A program made the translations under genes and the position numbers. Under the pieces are notes generated by a model that did not search any database, was not told where the DNA came from, and saw only the letters and a list, made by a program, of their open reading frames with translations. Shown piece after piece: positions 26,537 to 38,745 of a stretch of DNA of 64,000 bases (positions within the stretch are counted from its first letter, which is position 1; every line of letters starts with the position of its first letter). Where the stretch lies: the NCBI RefSeq assembly GCF_905475345.1, contig NC_066596.1, positions 4,899,001 to 4,963,000 of the forward strand. Reading direction: 5' to 3'. Source of the stretch: Vespula vulgaris. Taxonomy: Eukaryota > Arthropoda > Insecta > Hymenoptera > Vespidae.

Positions 26537-26608
26537 GAGAGAGAGAGAGAAAGAGAAGCAGCTGGAGATGCTCCTGGCACCGATGTGAATGTGCGCACGC
26601 GCGCGCAT
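26537..26608. repeat. GA tract followed by alternating GCGC tract
   Basis: A GA microsatellite at about 26,537-26,556 is followed at 26,591-26,608 by 18 bases of alternating purine-pyrimidine, mostly GC. The second part is a strong Z-DNA-type composition. Confidence 0.8.
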
Positions 26609-27927
26609 TAGCGAGAGACCACGTTGTTTCATAGAAGCGTGCGTCATTATGCGGGAGGCCGAATGAATCGCGACAAAGAGAGGAAAAGAGAAAGGGTGGG
26701 AGGGAAGGAGAGAAAGAGAGAGAGTGAGTGAGAAGAAACGGGCAAATGTTTTCGAGTAGTCCCACTTCCACGAGCCCATTGTTATTTAACGCGAGAACAC
26801 TGACAATAAGGAAGGAAGAGGGGTGAAAGGAAGGATGAACATGCTTCAAAGGGAGAAAGAGAAAGGGAGAGAAAGTCGGAGAAGATAGAAAGATGGCATT
26901 GTTGAAGTTTTGCCAAATGTCGGAATCTTGGATGGTAGGTGTAGATTTCGTCGGTCTGCTTACCTTCAGATTATCATTATACTATCTTGAATTAGACGCA
27001 GCCTCACGATTATTCGGAATCATTCTTTTCATACGCTTCAAGTAATTTATATAATATATTTTCCGTTTTTTACGGAGGTAGATTTGCTAAGCGACTCGTA
27101 TAAAAGATATAAAATGGTATAATGACGGTAGCAATGATGATAATAAAAATCATAATAATAACTGCGGATTTATTATATAACCGTCGGTTTTATTAATCCG
27201 AAGAATACGGATGGAAATTATGAAACGGAATTATTTAAATCAAATATGGTTTTATATAAATAGTGTTGTTATATCTTGATAACGCAAATAAAATGCAATT
27301 CAATAAAATTTGTTTTCATAACGAGGATATTTTCAGCAATGTTTTTCAACGATCGTTAAAAATTTTAATCGATCTTAACATTAACCAATATTCATACAAA
27401 GTTTTATAATTAATATTTAACATTCAACTAAAAAAAAAAAAAAAAGGAAAAGATAAAAACACAATGGGAGATTAAAACAATACCACATTCATACTAAAAA
27501 ATGAGAAGACATTGGATATGAAAACATGAAGTTGCAACTTAGACGAGGACACGAGCGAATCTTAAATTGTAGCGAACGGAAAGTTTCATCTCGCGGTGCA
27601 TAATTCTGTCCCGCGATTCGGTGTCCTTCGTGCCATCGCGGTAGCTGCTACTAATTAATCCTTTTAACAGCGCTTAAATTTAATTAATCTCAAAGTTATG
27701 TGGTCGGCCTCCAGGGCACACGGTTGCCTCTACTTTATCCCTTCTCCTCTTCCATCCACCTCATTCCCTACTTCCCAGCTTCGCTCATACTACTCTCCTC
27801 TCTGTTCCTTCCTTCTTGGATCGCGGTGGCATAATTCGCCTGCGGAAATCGTATACATTAAGGGAAACTTCGAAAATCTGATTTTATGTCCTCCTTCGTC
27901 TTTCTCCTCCATTTACCTCTCGACCCT

Positions 27928-27995
27928 CTTTCTCTTTAATTTTCTCTTTCTCTCTCTTTCTCTTTAATTTTCTCTTTCTCTCTCTTTCTCTTTCT
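27928..27995. repeat. 28-bp tandem repeat of pyrimidine and TTAATTTT
   Basis: A unit of about 28 bases, CTCTTTAATTTT followed by TCTC/TTTC, occurs twice in nearly identical form with a partial third copy. Confidence 0.8.
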
Positions 27996-29267
27996 TTTCG
28001 ACCTATCACTGTCATCTTCCACCAACACTTCGTAAATCCGACTGTCTTTTCTTGAATGTCATTTTCGAACACTAGAAACGGAGTGAGAAAGAAAATTGGG
28101 ATGAATTGTACACCCACCGAATTATAAACTCTTGTGGGACTAGAGGGATTCATAATGAATACACCATTTCTATGTATATCCTATGGATACTTTCGTGAAT
28201 GCTCCACAGCAATACGATTTATTAAAACCTTACTATGTCGGGCAGCTTTGGAAATTACTTTCTTATCGAATTACTTTAACTTTTTTTCCCGGATTCGACT
28301 TTATCATATAAAAATGAAATCTGAAAAATTATATCTGCAATGATTGGAATTATGTTCATTTTGAAACCAACGCGAAGTACAGTCGATGTTACTGTGTCTT
28401 GAAGAACAAACATGTATCTACGAATTTAAAGATTCTACGAACGTTTATCAAAAAAAATACTTTACTATTTCGATGAGCTCTATTTTGGTTTTCCGCAATA
28501 GGTAATCTATAAAACACTCGAGCGCTCAATCGTGGCTAATAAATATCGCGAAGTTCACGCTATGGTGCACATAGAATAAATGAAAAGGCAGAAAACGATG
28601 GGCGACGTGGAGAGTTCGGTGGCAGAGAGCCAAGAAATTATCCGCGCCGATGTTGGCGAATAAAAATTTTCGGCTTTATTGGCCGTAGCGATGGGGTCGC
28701 TTGATTCTCTACTCTTTCCGATCCACTTCGACGACCAACCGTCGGGCACTCGTGAGTTTTTCTTCTCGAAAACAGTCGAAAACCGCTAGCACGAATGCAG
28801 ATATTTGATCACGAGCCAAACGTCAACTGGCTTCGGTCTTTTGATATCGTCAGGATGAACTTTTAATCCTTTCGCGTTAAAGCCGACTTAAACTCGATGT
28901 CCTGTTTTGTTCCAGACGGTTCTCTGTTGGACCAGATTTGGTATAGTGAATCACCCCAACTAGTTGAATTCAGTTGAATACTAAAGTTCCAGGATTTCAT
29001 GAAATACATGGGAATGGATATTAGATAAATATAGAATTATTGCAATTCTTTAATTCAATGCAGTTAATAAAAAACAGTTAAAACAATTTGAACAACAAAG
29101 TGTGAAAAAATTTCACCTCAGTCACTCGATCTTTCCTCGGGGTTATCGACTAGTCCAGCATACTGGACATATCGACTAGCTCCCTGTATACTTTGTAAAC
29201 GATGCAGAGAACGAAGAAGAGAGAAAGAGGGAGAGAAGTCAGCTTAGGGGTTGACGTTTGAAAGGAC

Positions 29268-29279
29268 TACCACGTGGTA
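29268..29279. promoter_or_regulatory. Palindromic E-box TACCACGTGGTA
   Basis: A 12-bp perfect palindrome centred on CACGTG, the canonical class B E-box bound by Myc/Max and Clock/Cycle type bHLH proteins. It is a single isolated site, so function is uncertain. Confidence 0.3.
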
Positions 29280-32200
29280 TGGTTTTCAGTCAATGCTGAG
29301 GCAGAGCGTAGGAGGATTCGAAGGTGTTGGCTCTCTATGGTGGAGGGCGAAGTGATGTAAGAGGGGATGGTTGAAGAGGGACGGCTAGGTCGCTCGCGTC
29401 TGTCCTCGAGGGCTCAGCTGCGGCAGTAGCATGGTGATCGATGTCTCCACTCTCCGCAATTTGAACAATGTCCCTGTCTTGAGCCGCCACGTTCTCTCTC
29501 TCTTTCTCTCCTTCTCCTTCTCCTTTTCTCTTTCCATCTATTTATCTATCTCCATCCTCTTCCTATCTTCCAGCATCTGTCTCTTTCAACACCATTCTTG
29601 GAATTCCTCGGTAAAATGAACGTTATACCGAGCAAGAAGGATGTGGGCCCATTCTTATTTACCCTTCCAAGCCTCGGTTGTATGCAAAAGACGGAGAGAG
29701 AAGAGAAAGAAGTCAGCGACAAGAAGTCGCGTCGAGAATCTCTCTCTCTCTCTCTCTGCTTTCTATATCGATGAGCGAAAAAGAAAGAGAATTTTCGCAA
29801 TCACGAGTTTTCTTGTGCAATCTAAACAAACGTACGGGAGCATATAAATGAAAGCGTCTGGAGCACGCCTAGCGTCGAATGCAAAAGGACAATGAAGACA
29901 AAGGGAAGTGAAAAAGGTCGTAGTGCCTAACAGAGGAAACTAGATGGGAGTATTAAAGAGGAAACTCGAGTTATTACTTATTACTCGGCTCTATAGTCAA
30001 GCTCCTCCTGGTTCCATTCCGAGTATAAGTGTTCAGACATCGGTTATCGAGTTGGGTTAGGCAGGTACCGCAGGAGACTAAGTCTTGTTTGGCGGACGTT
30101 CGAATATAATGGCGTTGGAAGGCATCTACCGACTAGAGGGTGCACGCATATCTTAACTCAAATGGAAACAATAGCATAGAATCTGGCAATTGTGCCGAGG
30201 AATCGCGTACTAATTTATTCAGAATTGAGCTTCGATAGTTATGCGCCTTAAGTATCTTGGAAACTTCATGGTGAGGAATTCTGTGATCATCTATTTCTAC
30301 TGAGAATTTCGTTTGACTCATTTTCTTCGTTCTTATTTATATGAACTTATCGAGGGAGTTACGAAGAAAGGGCGTCCCATAAAAATGCAATTAAAGATCT
30401 TTCCCTTTTGCTAGCTTATCACTCGTCCTTTTCATCAACTTTTCATCATGAAACTTTCAACGTTCCAACGTTCACTTGAAAAGCTTGCAGACGGACGAAG
30501 CTGAGTTTTCTTTCTTGGAACCAAACGGCTACATAGACTAAGAGGGATGCGCCGACCACGGAAAATGAGGCCCGTCGGGATGTTGCTCGAGAGCTTCTCC
30601 CTGGCGATTTAATTCCAAGACGCTCAAAACGCAAGGGATTCCTACGGCTTAAGGGTTGCGTTGTATTTTGACTGGCGTGAAAGGCGGATATTCCGTGCTT
30701 ACGTTTTCGACGCGATGAATATTTAGTGACGCTTCCAAATGTTAAGACGCTTCCTCGAGTAGACGAGCCTTCTACTGTATCGTTCCGAAACAACAACCGC
30801 TTCCGTCTACCTCCTTCCAATCTACCACCCTTCCTCTACTCCTTTCCTAGTAACTTCCTCCTCTTCCTACCTTGTCTTCCTTCCTTCCTTCCTTACTTCC
30901 TTGCTAAAGTTCAGACGACGGCTTTTCCTAACCGCGCAGTAACAAGTCGCCTTTCCACGCTTAAGACCGGTCCATCATAGGATTTTCAACTTCGCTTCGC
31001 TTGCTCGTGCGATTTCCTGCGACACGACTTCTTCCTAATGTCTCCGATGTTTTCGTCCAAAAGATCCTGTCATGGGGTTGACTAACGCATTATTTCTTGG
31101 TGTCTTATTTTCCTACGAAACTCTAAGATGTTGGGATTATCGTTAAAGCTCACCTTATTGAGTAGCTCACGGTTTGTCAATATCTCTCCCTTCCATTGAT
31201 ACTATCTCTTTTTATTATTTAGTTTCTCGTCTGAACTAATTATCACTTATGCTGCCAAAATTCATTTGTTTTCTTCGACATGTCAAATGCTTGATAATAA
31301 CAGGCAGAATCGTGGTGCGATTACAAAGTCGTATTCGAAAGGTTCAATTAACGTGTTCACTCGTCACGTCTCGATGTTCTCCGCCTGGTCGATGATCGTA
31401 ACGACGACTCTCGTTACTCGCCGTTTATAGCGGCACAAATTGGAAAGTGATACCGAGTCACGCATCGACGACTACACGACCCGATTGCTGCGCTAATTAT
31501 AGAGAGAAGAATCGAGAGAGAGAAAGAAACAGAGTGAGAGAAAGAAGGAGAGCGGGAGACAGAGAGATTTACATCGAGTTATTTTAGGTAATTGGGGGTA
31601 CATCGGAATTACTGAGTACCCTCTTCCGGTCTCGTGCATGCATGTGCACAACCCAGACGCACGTGTGTCACCATTGTTGTATCGGTCCAGTTAGATACTT
31701 TTTTTTTCTTTGCATCCTACTTCCTTTTTTCTTCTTTTCTTCTTTACCGTAGGCTTCACCGCGCGTTCCTGTGCGATTCATTAAATTTTAACGAGTTTCA
31801 GAATTTATTGTTAAAAACAGTTAACGAGTATGCTTAAGAAAGGATGCCGAAGTATCCTAATTATCTTTCAAACTTTACGCTTATCCGCTTGTATTTAGCC
31901 TATTAATAAAGAAAATTTTCGAATTTACGATGGAAATAACGAATACACAAATTAGAGTCGTTATCACTAGTTAAAGGAAAATTTATTTTCGTTGATATAA
32001 GCACTCTGGTAATCTCTTTTAATGTAGCTTCGGTAAAACACGTAATTTGGTACACGTTAATATCTACATCCGATACCGGAGTACATAAATTTACTTTATA
32101 CAATTAGTATTTTGCGTTTGGGTATTAAGTTCTTAGCTATTGCGGAAGCGTGCTTAGGGTAAAGCGGGGATTAAACTAATTATTTTCTACCACCATTAAT

Positions 32201-34751
32201 TACAAACGCGATAAGCGATTGCAAAAATGTATTATCTCAGTAATCCGGTAGATTCGATCGAATCTACGGTTTGCTCCGTGTTCCGGTAACTTCGTCGTGT
32301 ATATAATATTGATACTAACCGGTAGGTACTAATAGTAGACACTAGTAACAACCATAACGTGTTACCGATACTAATTTAACGATACTACCAGTATTCGTAG
32401 GTGAGCAATTTTTTCTAGGTAAAATAAATGTACAAAAAGAAGAAACTATTAGCTATTAGAAAAGTACAGCAAATCATATATAAATAAATTTTTCTCCAAT
32501 CCATTTATGGTTCATTCGAATCATATATGCTTTTTAAATTCTCAAACGCCGATATTTTTCACCCCAAGAGAAAAACAAACTCTCGTTTTACCGAAGCACA
32601 CGTGAGAATTGGTTTCTCTCACTTAAGTAGCTATCTCTTTCTTTTCCTTTCTCCGCTTCTCTCTTTCTGTATGAAAGACCCACGTTAAGTGATTGGAAAT
32701 CATCTGAAATCGAACGTACGATACACACCTGTGCTCGATTGAAAAGAGCAATGTGAAAACGAGCGTACATGTAAACATACGAGCTATAAAGAGAAAGAGA
32801 GAGAGAGAGGGAAGCAGAAAGTGAAGCAAGCTCGGATGCTGCGGACGGAAAAGCGTGGCATAGTCGGTTTGTGATTTAGCGCGATTGCTATCCGCGTGAT
32901 TTTGCCGGCTTTATGCAGACCAAACAGCTCTCAACCCTCTTCCGATCTCCCAAAACCCCTCCCCCACTTCTAGGAGGTAGTGAAAGGGTGTAGGAACAGC
33001 GTTTCGTGGATGTAACTATCTCCCAGTTTGTACCTCGTGGCGGATGACTCTTGTGGACTGGTGTTAGGGATCCATTAGCTAATGGCCATACCAGCCATCT
33101 GCTCGACGTAGCTTTTATTCGCCTATTGCTCCATATCTTTCTCTCTCCTTCTCTCGCACGTACACTTCTGTCCTTTCCGCTATCTCTGTCTCCATTTTTT
33201 TCGTTTCTTTTCCACCCTTTGAACATCTATCATTTGCCTTACGAAACGAACGATTCATTTATTCATATTCTTCTTTTATCTCTCTTCCTTTTTACTTCCT
33301 TGAGTTTATTTTTCTTGAGTTTTCTTTCATTGGTAAACCATGTCCAGTGGAAGAAATTATTCTCGTATTTATTTAGTGTGATCATCGCTTATTAACTAAA
33401 GACACATTCTAGAAGTATCTAAATATTTCTTCCATTGAACTTTGAAAATGTAATATACATATATATATATATTTGAACATCGAACTCGTCGTTGTAGAAA
33501 CACGTTCGTTTAATACACGAACTCGCCATATAGTCAAGAATTTATTAAACAAGCGACAATGGATGTTTATTAAAAATACATAAACCTTCTTTCATCTTAT
33601 CGTCTTTATTCTCGGATTTAAAAAGACTTTCTCTCTCTTTCTTTCTCTCTCTCCCTCTCTTTTTCTTTCGAATACACGATGAATAACGATCGGGGATTTA
33701 AGGACGAAGCAGAAGAAGAAGAAGCGAGCACGCACAATGGCTCCCACGGACGTCGTTAAATCAGCGAACATATCGTGGGCTGAATCGAAAAGGAGCAAAA
33801 CGCTCCGTCTCGTCTTCTCTCGTCTCCTCGCTTTCCCGTCAAAGGCATTTAAATAGAATATTCTCCGAAACTCGTTGTACTTTCTCTCGTCTCGTTGAAA
33901 CGCTCGCTTCGAATGTTCCGTTCTCTTTCTTTTTCTCTTTTAACTTTTTCTGGAAAACGCACGAACGGAACTTGTAAAAGGATTAAAGAAAATTCCATAG
34001 TGTCGATTCGGTTAACGAGGTCAAATCAACTTTTTCATAGCATTTTAAACGATCGAACCGAAATACGAATATTACCATTTTTTCGCCAACATTTAGCAGC
34101 TCGATATGATACTTCGTTGAATTTTGTTATTACAGTTATACATCGAATGACTTTCCATTAAAATACATTAATATCGTGTTCCTGTAAAAGGCAATGGCTT
34201 TATTTGGGTATATACATATATCAAATTTTCTCTTTGTATTTAGGCATTCATTTTTAATGTATTTGCTTATGAAACGTAAATAAGTAATATTTATTTTGAA
34301 TATCAACGGAATAAGGTGCAAGCTTTAAAAATGAAATGTTTATGCAACGAATCCATCTGTTTGTTCCCATTTCAAATAATGTTATTTACGATGGGAGAGT
34401 AGTAATAATAACGTATTTTTTTTGTTTATTCATAGAATAATATGACGTGCTATATTTATCAGCTGAACGTCGAATTGAAAATTTCACATCGACATCGATA
34501 GGGACTAGGTAAATTAGCTTTTGTTTAAATGCAGTGGAAATTAATTTTTAATATTGACAAATGATATAATTCGATATTCGATGTCGTTTCTTCGAAGCTT
34601 CGATTATTAATAACACTGCAAAAATCAAACGATCGACTTATAAAAAGTATGTTAATATTAAAAATTGCTTCCCTAACGAGCCAATAAAAAGCTTGAAAAG
34701 ATCAGTAGATTCGTTTTTTAAGAAAATATAACAAAATAATGTGTTAGATCC

Positions 34752-34821
34752 TTACACCATACTACCGAGAAGAGCACAGATCATCAAAATTTCTCCTTTG
34801 GCAGCTGTACCGAAATCACGA
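34752..34821 (-). CDS. Exon-like segment C, unidentified
   Basis: If entered at the acceptor CCCAG/TCG and joined to segment B in phase, it reads RDFGTAAKGEILMICALLGS. It ends either at a possible donor ATG/GTGTAAGG or, two codons later, at a TAA stop at 34,754-34,752. I do not recognise the product. The acceptor is only moderate and the open stretch is short, so this could be chance. It shares the 14-base string GTAGTATGGTGTAA at its end with segment A. Confidence 0.15.
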
Positions 34822-35398
34822 CTGGGTGGTTCAACTTCTCAAGATCGAAAGTGCCATGCTCGGTACTTAAACTCGTGATATATGCGATATACACACGTAT
34901 ACTTGTTGCTGCTAACCCGCTGGTACTTACCTGCGCGTATACGCAGGCGAAAGAAGGTTGGCAGGTCTCGGTTAGGCGTTTTAAAGGCCGGCCTTTACAC
35001 GTGTTCCTCTACTTTACATCGCCGGCTGAATAATGTGCTACGGAGCGGCATTAAAAGAGGTTTGTAAAGTCGGCGGCTTCGAGCAAAGGGCTGCATTGCC
35101 GAGCCGTCGTGAAAATTCTACGACCCGTGATGTATGCCTCAAAGAATATCCTCTAATAATATATCATTAGATGTGTGGCATATTAAAAAAGTTTTTTAGC
35201 ATGTGCGTGCAAGGCAAATAGGTATATATTTACAACTTTGACAAAATATGGTTTATAGTAGATAAGGGTAATTACGAAAGGTAAGAGTTATACTGAGATC
35301 TTTCTGTTGAATAATTGAAGTATTATTTACTGGTTTTCTTAAAGAATTATAACAATAACGATATAGCAATAACATTATTAGTACTTTGTAGTACTTAC

Positions 35399-35454
35399 TG
35401 TAACATTTTCTGCGCTACTTCCGCTACACTTGATACCAACAAGAACCACTCGAT
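35399..35454 (-). CDS. Exon-like segment B, unidentified
   Basis: Fifty-six bases lie between a strong acceptor (a T-rich run ending TTTTCGCAG) and a strong donor (ACA/GTAAGTAC). They read IEWFLLVSSVAEVAQKML plus two bases. The splice signals are the best in this part of the window, and the 137-nt gap to segment A is a typical insect short intron. The peptide would be an amphipathic or hydrophobic helix. I recognise no family. Confidence 0.3.
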
Positions 35455-35591
35455 CTGCGAAAACAAAATAAGAAACAAATAAATCTCTGTGGAATGTTAA
35501 AAATGAGATTACTTTGATAATACTATTTTTTATAAAATGAACCATGTTAAGCTATATTGAGCATTAAAATTTGATCGAATAAACTTTACAC

Positions 35592-35750
35592 CATACTACT
35601 TATCTCTCTATTCTCTTGTACCACTGTATACATTATTCCACGGTTATGTATCCAGTACTGCTCGAATGTAGTAGGATTAATTTTGCTTCGTGGTCCAGTG
35701 GCGATATCCGCAAGCATATTGCCGTATAATTTATCGCTCAAAAGAGTTAT
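35592..35750 (-). CDS. Exon-like segment A, unidentified
   Basis: An open stretch of 53 codons, including LYGNMLADIATGPRSKINP and FEQYWIHNRGIMYTVVQE, has protein-like composition with no low complexity. It has an acceptor (AATAAAAGCAG, weak pyrimidine tract) and a weak donor ATG/GTGTAAAG, and joins segment B in phase 0. Stops lie just outside both boundaries, as expected for an exon. It has no start codon of its own, so an upstream exon would be needed at higher coordinates, and I could not find one. Alternatives are an old pseudogene fragment or a chance open frame. Confidence 0.3.
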
Positions 35751-36097
35751 CTGCTTTTATTACAAATTTGAATTGAGAAATACAATCGTCATTGCATATT
35801 TAAAATCTAAACATATGAAATATATATAATATCAAATTCTTATCGAACTATTGAAAGATACTAGCAGGGTACACATCGATATAACTCTAGTGTCAAATTT
35901 TATTGTTATTGCTTATTAAACGATTTTATATCTTATAACAACTCTCTATCTTTATTTAATATTGACGTGAAAGCCCTGAATTTTATTACTAAAATATTTT
36001 ATCTCAGTTATTATTTAGGATATTTAAATGAAAGAAATAAAAAATAGCTATATATTTATACAACTGTTCAACATCATATATTTTTATTCAGAATAAG

Positions 36098-36620
36098 ACA
36101 TGACAGAACAAATGGAACAGGAAGGGACAGGGCAGGATCGGATAGGATCGAATAAAATCGACCAGGATCAAACAAAATCGAATAGGATCGAATAAGAGCG
36201 CTTAGGATCGAACAGGACTGAATAGGATCGGATAGGATCGAGAACAATAGAATAGAATCAAATAGAATGAAATATGAATAAAATAAAATGGAACAGGATC
36301 GAATAAGATCAAATAATATTGAATAAGATCGAGCAAGATCGAATAGGACCGAATAGAATCAAATAGATCGAATAAGATTTAATAGGATCGAACAGAAAAG
36401 AATAGGATCAAATAGGATAGAATAGAATCGGTTAGGACCAAGTAGGATGAAGTAGAATTGAATAGGATCAAATAGGATCGAATGGAATCAAAAAAGATCT
36501 ACTGACTGCGATCAAATGCAGTGGAATAGGATCGAAGAGGATCGAACAAGTTCGAATAGGACCGAATAGGATCAAATGGGATCGAATAGGATCAAATAAA
36601 GCCGAATGAGATTTGATCGA
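36098..36620. repeat. 10-bp minisatellite, unit AGGATCGAAT
   Basis: About fifty diverged copies of a 10-base unit (consensus AGGATCGAAT, with variants such as AGGATCAAAT and AGAATCGAAT) keep near-exact 10-base spacing for over 500 bp. Phase shifts are few. Most units carry GATC or AATC. The purine-rich strand is the plus strand. All reading frames across it are repeat artefacts. Confidence 0.92.
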
Positions 36621-36654
36621 TAAAAGGGGACAGAATTGCATCGGCTACTGTTAG

Positions 36655-36792
36655 TTAGGGTCTGATCGGATCGAATTGGTTCGGATTGGGTCCGTTCGGA
36701 AGGGGACAAATCGGTTCGACTCGGGTCGGATCGATTTGGATCGGAACGGATCCAGACGGGTCGGAACAGATCGAGACGGATCGGGTTGGCTC
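36655..36792. repeat. Second 10-bp array, unit TCGGATCGGA
   Basis: About fourteen copies of a related but G/T-richer 10-base unit around TCGGATCGGA lie some 35 bases beyond the first array. In two minus-strand frames this produces 10-residue peptide repeats rich in Asp, Pro and Arg; I regard these as artefacts of the array. Both arrays probably derive from one ancestral unit. Confidence 0.85.
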
Positions 36793-38698
36793 TGCTCTTG
36801 GTAGCGTCTTGAGTATTGGGGCTTCATCTGGGATTTCATCCGACATATTCGAAAATCTACGGGTTTCTTCGAATATCTTCGAATATCTCCAATCGATAAT
36901 GTTTGCGATGATGCATGTCTGTCTTTTTGTCTCGGATAAAGATGTCTCTAAATGGTAATTTTATACACATATACATACGTTATACGTCTATTTAATCTAC
37001 AAAGCTGTCGATGGGAATCGGAATGCTTTTGCTTTTTCTACTCAAAATATGAAATTTGTTTGAAACCAAATGGAATTATCCCCTTTAAAGTTTAAAACTC
37101 ATATAATACTAAAATTGCATCTATCGGATGACCAAATTCATATTATTTGATTTATAAGCATTGTAAAAACCATAGAAATTTATTTTCATTTGAATGGTAA
37201 TTTCATTAACATTTTTATAAAACAATAAGGTCATAAATGTATAATGTGCATTTTTTGATCTTGAATAAATATATGATTTCTTAATTCTAGCGTTATTAAA
37301 TAATTTCTCAATGAAAACAAATGAGAATATTTTGAAAGCTTCGAGATATAACCTTCTAGAGCTTCAAGCTTAACTCAAACTTGACTAGCGTTTTTTATTT
37401 TATCCCTCTCGGCTCCGGCTTAATGAGGAAAGACAGACGCAATGGCTAATTAGTAGGTACGCTTCTTCCAACGAAGGTAGCCGCGTAACGTAAGACATAC
37501 TGTGTCAACGATCTATGATTTTGAGCGATTATACCTAGAGCGACCGAAGCCAAATTCATGGAGAATCGTGTCTGATTTAATAATCCTTAGAACCTCATCA
37601 AAAACAAGAAAGCAAAGGAAGAGGAAGAAAAAGAAAAAACGGAAAGGGATCGAAGTAAATCTAGGAAGGATTCAAAGGAAAGTTGAAAAGAGCGAAACGA
37701 TTATCACGTCCGAGCGGTTCCTTTTCCCGATGACAAGTATAGGAAAGAAAGGGGGTTGGTTGGTACGATTTACAATTAGCTATTACAACGCCACTGTTGA
37801 TTCTGGCCGATTGTTTCCTTCAACGAGCACGAGTCTTCTAATTACTCGTCTACTACCGTAAAGCTCTTCCTCGTTAGAGTTTCGTAGTTATGGTGGCATG
37901 GGTAAAGGAGCAGTCGAAGGAAAAAGGAAAAGAAGGAGTAAAAGAAACAGAAGAAAAGAAATGGAAAAAGAGAAGAGAAGAATGAGAAAGAGAAAGAGAG
38001 AGAAGGGTCCGGTGAAACGGACCGGAAGAGGCAAAGCGACGGAAGTGGATGGAAGAAGGTACGAACGTTGGATAGAATTGCAGAGAGCTCGAGAAAAAAA
38101 AAGAGAGAGAGAAAGAGAGAGAGAGAATACGAGATAGTCTACACATCGGTGTCAAAGTGCTCGTGGCCTCCCCGATGGGGTGGTTCTTGCTTTGTCGTGA
38201 CTCTCGAGACGCTTGGTATTATTAAGACCGACCCTCCGGAAACATATTTAACGATGGCGTGAGGAAGAAACTTTTCAGGCGTTTCTCTCAAATACGCTTC
38301 GATAATATTCATCCTCGGGGACATTCGATTGGTGAAAGAGTAAAAAGAGGAATCCGAAGAAAAGGGCAGCTTCTGTTAACTTTCTTAAAATACGTTGCTA
38401 ACTTCTGAATAGATGTATTACTTGGATTTTACCTCAATTGTTACTTTACGATTTTTGCAAAGACACAAAATAGCTTTGTGAAATAAAATAACATAAAAAT
38501 TAGATTTAATATTAATAAAAAATCATCGATATCAGTTTTCACGTTGATAATCAACAGGACATCAATAAACTAACGATAAAATAAAAAAAGTACACAACTC
38601 GTTCAACGCTTCAAGCAGTGAACTTGCTCCTCGCAAGTACTCGATCGATCGGCGCAATATCTTTGAAATGAATCGCATCTCGTTAAAATAAAGAAAAA

Positions 38699-38745
38699 AG
38701 AAAGAAAAAGAGGGAAAGAGAGAGAGGGAGGGAGGGAGGGAGGTA
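38699..38745. repeat. GA/GGGA microsatellite
   Basis: Polypurine tract ending in four GGGA units. Confidence 0.85.

Larger units (their letters stand above)
15123..34750. other. Gene-free, AT-rich stretch (possible long 5' intron of Ddr)
   Basis: Nearly 20 kb without a coding exon I can support on either strand. It holds single-copy AT-rich DNA with GA/CT microsatellites, of which the largest is at 23,643-23,702. A 22-bp AT palindrome lies at 19,272-19,293 and a hairpin at 25,573-25,600. A CACGTG palindrome lies at 29,268-29,279 and an ATTAAT-rich patch near 27,650-27,695. A GC-richer islet around 21,600-21,860 contains GCCGCCGCGGCG. The longest frames (plus 19,889-20,449 and minus 24,566-25,105) are drawn out by stop-poor pyrimidine tracts and show no domain. 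Confidence 0.6.

Noticed and set aside
34931..35067. Minus-strand donor ACGCGCAG/GTAAGT near 34,931 as another noncoding Ddr exon
   Set aside because: The donor is strong but no convincing acceptor or promoter lies upstream, and it sits between exon-like segments B and C without fitting their phases. It is kept only as an alternative to the distal first exon.
36651..36846. Two overlapping minus-strand frames with Asp-Pro-Arg decapeptide repeats
   Set aside because: They are produced by the 10-bp array in different frames; a 10-bp unit automatically yields a 10-residue repeat.
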